Shown here piece after piece: positions 57,073 through 64,000 of a DNA stretch of 64,000 nucleotides; positions within the stretch are counted from its first letter, which is position 1, and every line of letters begins with the position of its first letter. Both the position numbers and the translations under genes were made by a program. Location: the NCBI GenBank assembly GCA_949358305.1, contig OX442318.1, forward strand, positions 3,706,501-3,770,500. The letters run 5' to 3'. This DNA is from Strigamia acuminata. Taxonomy: Eukaryota > Arthropoda > Chilopoda > Geophilomorpha > Linotaeniidae. Under the pieces are notes generated by a model. The model made no database searches. It saw nothing but the letters and a program-made list of their open reading frames with translations, and was not told the DNA's origin.

Positions 57073-58037
57073 TATGGTTAGGGATTGTCCTGGCATCAAT
57101 TCTGGTATTTTAAAATCATGGTCAAGTCTTGTATATATTTCAGAACCATGCAGTATATTTCTCACTGTAATTGAGAAATGAACGCAACTTATTTAAAAAT
57201 GGCTACAATTAATTCCGGCAACTGACCTTTCAATCTGGTACAAGTACCTCTTGGCATTAATTGTAATGTCAGAGTGTAGTTCAAAGGAGTGGTCGTCTGA
57301 GATTACAATAGAAGACATTCACTTTAAATATTAAGGAATATTCAAGAACTGAGAAGGATTTACTGGGAGATTTGTGGCCAAACAGATATCCACAAACATA
57401 CACTAGCTGCATTCAGAAATTAAACTATTTTGTGTTTTACTTCAATTTTAAACCAAAAATAACATTATTTCCTGTTTAAACCCATGTTAAAACATAAAAT
57501 ACACTTAAACTAAAATTGTTATTTTTATTTTTAATGCAGCTAGTAAAAAACTTACTTTGCGATATGTTTCTGCGTATGCAAGTACATGCTGAGTTATATG
57601 GAAACTAGTTTAAATTCCACAATTTAGTGAGATCAACATTTGGTCGTGTTATTAAATTTTCCAAAGGGTTCAGAGCATCTGTCTGAAGTATTTCTTCTCC
57701 GAGCGCCTTGTAACAATCCACAACATATTTATTTAGTGGTATACAGTACATGTGTGTTTATCAGGAACTGGCAACTCTTCAATTTTGCTTTCGAAGACGT
57801 TGAGACCTTTTGAACTGGACAGATAATAAGAAATGCAGTCATGCATTTGGTACAAATAGATGAGAATGCAGATGACGACAAGAAGAGCCCAAAAAACACG
57901 AAATACAATATTGTGTTTCTTTATTTCTTATCGATCATTGGGTGAAATTCTTGAGGAAATGCCGCTCTTCGGTCTTCTTCTACCATTAAATGTTTTATGA
58001 TTGAGCGAAGTCTTTTTCTCATTTGAATTGTAGCCAT
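57073..58037 (-). pseudogene. DEG/ENaC copy IV, first three exons only
   Basis: Exons match copy II: 58037-57556 (N-terminus, TM1), 57296-57227, 57164-57073. Exon 1 has a 7-nt insertion that puts a TAA just before TM1, a 4-nt insertion near the PDKHTC motif and a small deletion near 57607. Exons 2 and 3 are open. Nothing of the remaining domain A or domain B follows; satellite and retroelement DNA do. Thus it is a dead, truncated duplicate. Confidence 0.85.
57407..57539. mobile_element. CTGCATTC-family MITE in copy IV
   Basis: Same element and same intron position as 28014-28149, with CTAG duplications at 57403-57406 and 57540-57543. It was inherited through the segmental duplication. Confidence 0.8.
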
Positions 58038-58222
58038 TACACTTTAAAATATTATTCTTATTATTTGCTGAGCTAAGAGTTTTTGGTTTTCTGCTAAACT
58101 CTAAATTGCACCAATTCTTATCTAACATACATAATATAGAAATATATTGTGGTCCAAATAAGTTTCTTCTTACAGCATACACTGTTTAAAAGGTTCTATC
58201 TCAATGTGTTCAATCTAATTGA

Positions 58223-58620
58223 TTATTTAGAAATATGTTTATAGCATTTTTGGTACTGTCCTGGTGGTGCCACAAAGGCACGCCACACCAGCAACCAACT
58301 TGTCACACACAGGGAGGTTATCGCCATGTATTCTGTGGCGATAAAAACTCCAAAACTTGTTGAAGTTACGAACGTGGCAGTTACTGTCAACATTTCAACG
58401 TAACATGTAAGTGTCAAGAAACGTGCAATTCCAAAGTAAATAGTTAGTCCACAACCTTGACAGTCGGACAAGTAGTGGTCTGTTTTTTCTTTTTTCTGAA
58501 GGCACCAAGTTTGTGATAATTTGACAAGAGCAAATACGACCGATGAGACGCAGTCTTCTCATTGATTATTGCAATAGCCATCAAAACAAGATCCAGGAAC
58601 AACACAAATGTCTGAAATGG
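58223..58620 (-). CDS. exons of an unidentified multi-pass membrane protein
   Basis: 58474-58223 encodes about 80 residues with two or three hydrophobic spans (LTIYFGIARFLTLTCYVEM; FGVFIATEYMAITSL; VTSWLLVWRAFVA) and a stop. 58610-58500 encodes another span (TFVLFLDLVLMAIAII) after a TTTCAG acceptor. How the two join is unclear: a one-base frame change or a missed splice is needed, and both copies share it. The counterpart at 28.8-32.5 kb is interrupted. It lies upstream of the channel copy on the same strand. No family is recognised and it may be a pseudogene. Confidence 0.4.
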
Positions 58621-59299
58621 TTTATTTCATGCGATTGAATCGTGATATTACCTGTTATTTCTAAAAACCATCTACGTAATGTGTTGCAGGCAAGCAAAAC
58701 CCTCTGAAGAAGAAATTAAATTAAAAGGGTTCAAAAATTAAGAAAAAATTGTTGTATAGATGGTAAATAATTAAACGTACCATACTGTTAAATTTTTATG
58801 AAATACACCAAGTTTTCCTGTGAAACATGAGGTTTTCCAATTTATAAAAATTATGTACTTGTATGTTAGGAATTCCATAATGGCTGAAGTCTTAAACCTA
58901 CATTCTAATTTGTATCTTGAGGAAACAATGTAATGCGACTTAACTGCACAGAAGTTGCCAAGGACTTTCTCCTTGACAACTATACAACAGTATCGAAAAA
59001 CTTTAATTGTAATAACAATATCCGAATCATGCAAATGGCGGGAACATAACATCTCTCCCCACTTTAAGATCGTTTTTGCATCTAATAATCCTTGAACCAG
59101 TCCGGTTGCTTTTGATACTGTCCATCTGGTGGCAACACTTGATTCATCATATTAAAATTATTCATATTTTGCAGTACGGCAGAATTCCATGTTTGATGAG
59201 GCGCTTATGTGACCACGAAGTTCATTGGTGGCAACAACGTTGAGAAGCAGAACCTTGAAACTAAAGAGCAGAATTTGCAAATGGCGGGCCAGCACTGTT

Positions 59300-59425
59300 C
59301 TGTGTTTGTGCAACAGACTTACACATGCTGGTAAGATGGCCAACCTTGCCACAGAAGCTACAAGCAGTTGCACGATGTGGACACACGACTCTGAAATGTG
59401 ATTGGCCGCATCCATAAGTATCTAT
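59300..59425 (-). pseudogene. gypsy-type Gag zinc-knuckle fragment
   Basis: Minus-strand translation gives a worn first knuckle (CGQSHFRVVC) and an intact CCHC knuckle CSFCGKVGHLTSMC in the spacing typical of gypsy-type Gag proteins. A stop follows soon after. It is an isolated fragment between duplicated segments. Confidence 0.65.
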
Positions 59426-59436
59426 AAGCATCCGTA

Positions 59437-59660
59437 AGTCTTAAATTACGCATCTTGTATCTGGTTATGTCGGGTTGAAAAATTAAATTTTGCAACCGCC
59501 AAACTTTCATTTCTTTGGGTTTGTTTTATTTTTGTTTCACCAAATTAAAAGTCCATCAGGTACTAAATGTGCTGTTACATTTGTATTTAATGTACAGTAT
59601 TGTTACACGTATTACGAACAAATAATTGACTTAATGCATATGTTTACGCATTTTACAGAA
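59437..59660. repeat. segment duplicated from 14133-14350
   Basis: TAAGTCTTAAATTAC, CATCTTGTATCTGGTTAT and later blocks match 14133-14350 in order at high identity. It ties the downstream flank of copy III to that of copy I. Confidence 0.8.
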
Positions 59661-59697
59661 TACCGGTACAACTAGTATATATTATGGGTACATCCTT

Positions 59698-59820
59698 GCA
59701 TTCATAAAATCATTTACACTTCTTTTTATTTTTTAAACTAACTGTAAAATTTATCATGTTAAATTTAATATTTGGACTGGTTTAAAAAATATAGGCAAGT
59801 TTAAATTACTTTACGAATGC
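59698..59820. mobile_element. MITE with GCATTC ends
   Basis: Inverted ends GCATTCATAAAATCATTTA and TTTAAATTACTTTACGAATGC bound 123 bp. A diverged copy lies at about 21515-21620 in the matching flank of copy II. Confidence 0.6.
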
Positions 59821-60289
59821 GTTTGGTGTGTAATTATTGGTTTTCCTGAACATTAATTAAGGTGAGTGAATTTCATTCCTGAAAATAAGGAATTAAAAGG
59901 GGTAAAATGAAGGAATAAAAAGATTAATTTAGTGTAGCGTACAGTTGTGGACAAAAAAAAATTCCCCTCAGTCTAGGCTGCGCCTAACAACTCGGTATAA
60001 TGGTATTAATGTATTGTTAAGATTATAAGACATTATGGATGCATAAAATTTAGCTTATTAGAAGTGTGCACATTTACAGAAAGAGATATAACATTTTACA
60101 AACCCTGAACAACTACATAAATTTATAGATCATTAAATACATGTGTTAAGTTGGTCAATTCATCAGTTATAGCACTATTGTTAAAGACATTATGGAAATT
60201 TCTTATTAGTGATTTAGCAAATTTTGATTAAATATGGCATTATATACTTCTTCTGAACTAAAGGAAACATGTGGTTACACATGATGTGC

Positions 60290-60430
60290 ATTAGAATGAG
60301 CAGAGAAATTCCAAGAGTGAAAGCCAGTATATTTCCAATGTCGGAGACCAAAGCTCCGAAGGAATAGAGGAATTCTTCCTTTATAAGCTCAACCTTATTT
60401 GTATACTGGTAGTTGAGTAGCAGTCATCAT
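60290..60430 (-). pseudogene. duplicated last-exon fragment below copy III
   Basis: Encodes the TM2 segment YSFGALVSDIGNILAFTLGIS and a short tail. The upstream cysteine-rich part present at 22500-22747 is deleted here. It shows that the extra terminal exon arose before copies II and III separated. Confidence 0.65.
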
Positions 60431-60616
60431 AATTTTTATCATAATTAATTTCTAATGGTATTTCTATTGCTTTTTGTTATTATAAATACACCTTAGTTGC
60501 AGTGGTACACATGACATAAGTTAGGTTTAGAGGGTGGTTTGGATGAATGTTAATCCCATATGTGTGATGGCAATACACAGGAAAATGGTGTAGCCGATTA
60601 TAAAAATAAAAAATTG

Positions 60617-62521
60617 TTACAATTTTGTTTGTGGGTTTAGCTTATTGACTAGAATTGTTGCAGATTTGAAAAAAAAATGTATTCCAGTTAAGACGGACAA
60701 ACCGAGAGTGAGACTGAGAGTGTTTCCGATATCGGAAACCAAGGCAACAAATGAATATTTAAATTCTTCAACAATTGTTTCTACCTTGTTTGACGGGAAA
60801 GCAAAATTACCCAATGTCGAATCGAAAATCAATGGTGGTGCACTGAATTCATTTATTTTGTAGAGTGCTTGTTTACAAGGACGATTGCACAAACATTCCT
60901 TCTGGATATTGGTATTGGTGCGTATTTCGTAGTATAATGTTCTCACGGCTTTGGCTGTTGACGAAGAGTTGCAGAAAGTTAGGCCATTCTTGAATGCAAA
61001 TGGCATGCTATTGGATGAATGAAATGAGAAATTAAAATTAGGGTAAAGTTGTTGCATACTTGTGTGGGTTATTGTTTTACCTGCACTGTTGTTTACTCTT
61101 CATTTTGTTTTCAAAACAGCGACTTTTACAGTTGTAATAGTTTGTTGTGTTTTGATTGCAGCGTTCGGTTTTTGTGTTGAGATAATGCATCTGAAGTTTA
61201 AATACATTTTAATAGTTTACAAGAACAAAGTCACGTGATTGAAATTTACTTTCATACATTTTGTTTGTAAAGCAAAGATGTGGTTAGCATTGAAGAAGGG
61301 AGTGCTGAATTGAAGTCATATGAAAAATTGGGATCTTCAACTGGTGTGATATAAACCTATTTGAAAAAATGTGCAAGTTTAGATTGTGTGGATTATTTTG
61401 AACCTACATATGTAAAATCCGGTTTGCAGGAGGGGTCTTTCATTTCTGATATATATTCAAGAAACGTTGTGAAACATCGATATTTTATAGGATCTAATTT
61501 CAAATATAAATTTTTAAATTCTGTTTTTATCTCTTTAGAAGAATGAAAAATTACCGAAGGAATGTTTAACACAAGTACCGTGTGGATTTGGGAATCGAGT
61601 AAATGTTCGAACATCAATTAGGTCTCCGGAAAATGGATTCTGCAAGTTTTAAAGCCAGGTAATAGAATGGTCAACTCAAAAAAGGAGTATTGAGTTTCAA
61701 ATGGTAGAATTACTTACAATTGTTTTGATTACGCTTGAGTTGAAGGTTCTAAATAGGCTATTTCCCACAATCTGGGTATAGTTAATTTGTTCCAGTTCAC
61801 AAGATCCAATAAGTCTACATTGCATTTTGTATTGTTCAGTTTTTGCTGTTTGAAGTATTTTTTTTTCTGGTTTATGAGTCTTGGATTATGCGATCCTGCA
61901 CAAACGATGATGTTTGGAAAAGTTATGTTAGCTGGATCCTCAATTGCTACAATTGTTTGAATGGGTTCATTCAAATACAGCTGGATTTTTTGTTGGAGTA
62001 TTAACCCACTGAATCCAAACAAACAAAGATAAACTAGTGGCTGTAGACGAGCCATGTTTGATTTTGATATTTGAGTTTTTGGAGTTTTAATGGTTTGCAT
62101 GTTAGCTTCAATTCTTCTGGTTATGTCGCCTTTGGGAGTTAAACGCTTTGCCATGTACCACTGAGCAATAACCAAAATTAGGTTGATGAAAGAGAGAAGA
62201 GAGAGTCCTAACCAAAGTCCAAGATTGCCACCAAAGTCAGCCACCAGGCTGATGAAGTCGTAGATTAAGCGTTCTTTCAAAGTTGTCACGTGGTTGTCAA
62301 GCAGGCCTATATTATATGAGGATGTGTCACTTTCGCTACGTTCTATCCGAAATGACGTATCAGCATGTGTAATTTCACAACTCCTGGTACAACCACAATC
62401 AGGTTCAGGTGTTGGTGCTACCATATCATTCATGTTTTGTTTATACATTTTTAACGTTTGTTCAGAATTATTGCAGAGCTCAAGGTGATGTCCTCTGGAA
62501 AATCTTTGCATGTAGGGTAAC
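60617..62521 (-). pseudogene. tandem two-domain DEG/ENaC channel, copy III (3' part, frameshifted)
   Basis: Exons in minus order: 62521-61718 (end of A, linker, start of B), 61639-61555, 61520-61408, 61356-61258, 61190-61081, 61007-60617. Lengths equal those of copy II except the first, which is one base short because of a deletion near 61735. That deletion brings a TAA before the donor. The junction from TM2 of A to TM1 of B is open, and the linker differs from copy II at only a few residues. The five upstream exons would lie beyond the window. Homology to the intron before the fused exon resumes at 63780-63868 and is then lost. Confidence 0.8.
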
Positions 62522-62645
62522 CTGTCAAATTAAGATTATTAAGATTATTAAGATACCACACGAAGATTTTTAAAGAAAATTATGACAGTGTGCAATGTTA
62601 CAGTCATTTTGATCATAGTCTTAGGATGGAGGAACGTAAGGCCTA

Positions 62646-63718
62646 TACTCAGACTCACCATTTGTCGTGATTCGACTTTGCGGTTAAAGATAATAAATAA
62701 TAGTACTCGGGAATATGATATATGTTGCAATACTGCTTTATTAACGCGCTTACTAATACAGTAATGGTTTAGATGATTCCAGTGATGGTCCTCGGATTCT
62801 TCTGCGAATACGAGTCGCCGCTAAACAATGGCGGATCCTATTGTTTAGTCCTACGCGTGGTCTGTGTTGTTGTCTAGGGTTAATTTCCACGTGTTATAAT
62901 GAACACGCGAGAATTCGCTTTCTCGTGCGAATTAAACGAATATCGCTTGGATATTTATTCTGGCGTAGTTTGGCTACGCTAAATAAATGTGGCTGTTGTA
63001 CAGTTGAATGGTCAGCGGGCACCGGTCCTCGATCAATCCGTGAAACGGCCTGAAAGGTGAGGTAAATGGTGCTCTTGCTGAAATGTGGTAACTGTAGTGT
63101 CGTTTCCGGTCAAGCTTCGATCTTATATATCAACCGGAAATGACGTCATATGCAAATCGTCGTGATTATGCAGGTTCGCAGAAACTAAGGACTAGTCAGT
63201 CTAGTCACCGTTTCTGGCGCACTCTAGTGTCAAGAATCAATAATAATATAATTAACCCCTAATTATATCTTCAGGTGATGCCGAATCACCACACATTAAA
63301 GACACACCACTAACACCAGTTCCTATTGGCCGAGCCTATTCACTGGTGTAGGGCTACATAAAAGTAGGCCAAAATACAAACGCTTGAGTTACGGGAAGCC
63401 ATTTTGTGTCCAGACATAACAATCAATCATACATTTGAAAACAACCAGCTGGAGAAAGCAACTGATAAATTTAACGAACTAAACAATCATGTATTTTGAA
63501 GTTAAAACATAAAACATTGCTTCCAGACTTTTTAAAATATTTTATTATCACATACAAGACAATTCACATCATTACAAATACCTAAAATAATCAAAGAAAT
63601 TAAAATCACAACAAACCTACTTTTCCTGGTAGAATAATACAGGCAACAGTAAGGAGTAAATAGGCTCGGCCAATAGGAACTGGTGTTAGTGGTGTGTCTT
63701 TAATGGTGAGTCTGAGTA
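62646..63718. mobile_element. MITE with 60-bp perfect inverted ends, split by a solo LTR
   Basis: Without the internal LTR the two ends are exact 60-bp inverted repeats starting TACTCAGACTCACCATTAAA, flanked by TA (62644-62645, 63719-63720). That fits a Tc1/mariner-type non-autonomous element of about 440 bp. Its inner region is related to the MITE at 19773-19994. Confidence 0.88.
62663..63293. mobile_element. solo LTR inside the MITE
   Basis: 631 bp starting TGTCGTGATTCG and ending CGAATCACCACA, flanked by exact CATT duplications (62659-62662, 63294-63297). With no internal region, it is best read as an LTR left after recombination between two LTRs. It does not resemble the other LTRs in the window. 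Confidence 0.82.
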
Positions 63719-63724
63719 TAGTTT

Positions 63725-64000
63725 GTCCTTTCGAGTAACAATTGTGTTAAATGCTATAAATTGTATTGTTTTTCTATGCAGTGCTATTGTTTTAGCCTAA
63801 TTGTTGGAAACTTATAAAATAAGCCTTTTTGACCGTGAATCTGGTCTTTCATTGTTTGCAATAAATGTACCAGGTGGCCCACATAAAGGCGGCCCGACAA
63901 TGCGAGGAGGGTTACCACGGGAGTCTAAAAAAATGTATGTATTGTTCAATTAAATATATATTAATCGTTAGTTATGTGTAATATTTGTTTCATTAATGTT
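63725..64000. other. end of window: copy III intron then unknown DNA
   Basis: 63780-63868 matches 24970-25058 of copy II (GCTATTG...TTAGCCTAATTATTGG region, intron before the fused exon). Homology stops at AATAAATGTA, where copy II continues into its fifth exon, so that exon has been displaced or lost. The last 130 bases are unassigned. Confidence 0.5.

Noticed and set aside
1-64000. tRNA or rRNA genes
   Set aside because: No cloverleaf with A and B boxes or rRNA core sequence was recognised. The tRNA-like matches are retroelement primer-binding sites.

Overview
This window is eukaryotic and most likely arthropod nuclear DNA, probably an insect. The evidence is split genes with GT-AG introns, an Axin gene with the animal domain order, a cluster of pickpocket-like DEG/ENaC channel genes, hAT, piggyBac-type and Tc1/mariner-type elements, and Ty3/gypsy-type LTR elements. 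The species cannot be fixed from the sequence. The DNA is AT-rich and unusually loaded with minisatellites, inside introns as well as between genes.

Layout. 1-5300: low-complexity DNA that alternates between T/G-rich and A/C-rich on the + strand, with no supported gene. 5442-11108 (+): a complete seven-coding-exon Axin gene (771 aa). 11348-13574 (+): a four-exon gene for a 143-aa protein resembling FAM104/VCF (VCP cofactor) proteins. 14000-15160 (+): weak candidate exons of an unassigned gene. 15352-28640 and 57073-62521 (-): a tandemly duplicated DEG/ENaC cluster. 32860-56650: an accessory block of satellites and LTR elements lying between two cluster copies.

The main discovery candidate is the DEG/ENaC cluster. 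Each unit encodes two complete channel domains, A and B. One uninterrupted exon runs from the last ectodomain cysteines and TM2 of A, through a short cytoplasmic linker, into TM1 of B, with no stop codon. The open junction and the linker are conserved in all three copies that carry it. The copy at 22908-28639 can be spliced in phase from ATG to stop into an 810-aa protein, using eleven coding exons, two GC-AG introns and one 34-nt intron. The other copies carry a 2-nt deletion, a 1-nt deletion, or insertions plus truncation. If expressed, the product would be a covalently fused pair of subunits from a family normally encoded one subunit per gene.

The accessory block holds a 19-bp satellite carrying AATAAA in every unit, and a roughly 6.7-kb array of roughly 60-bp units that each look like a splice acceptor, an 11-nt mini-exon and a splice donor. 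Into that array a 6.6-kb LTR element with two apparently identical 1543-bp LTRs has inserted. It encodes Gag but no pol. Next to it are a diverged relative of its LTR and a decayed gypsy-type gag-pol element. Many MITEs with readable target-site duplications punctuate the region, and comparison of cluster copies gives filled/empty site pairs for some.
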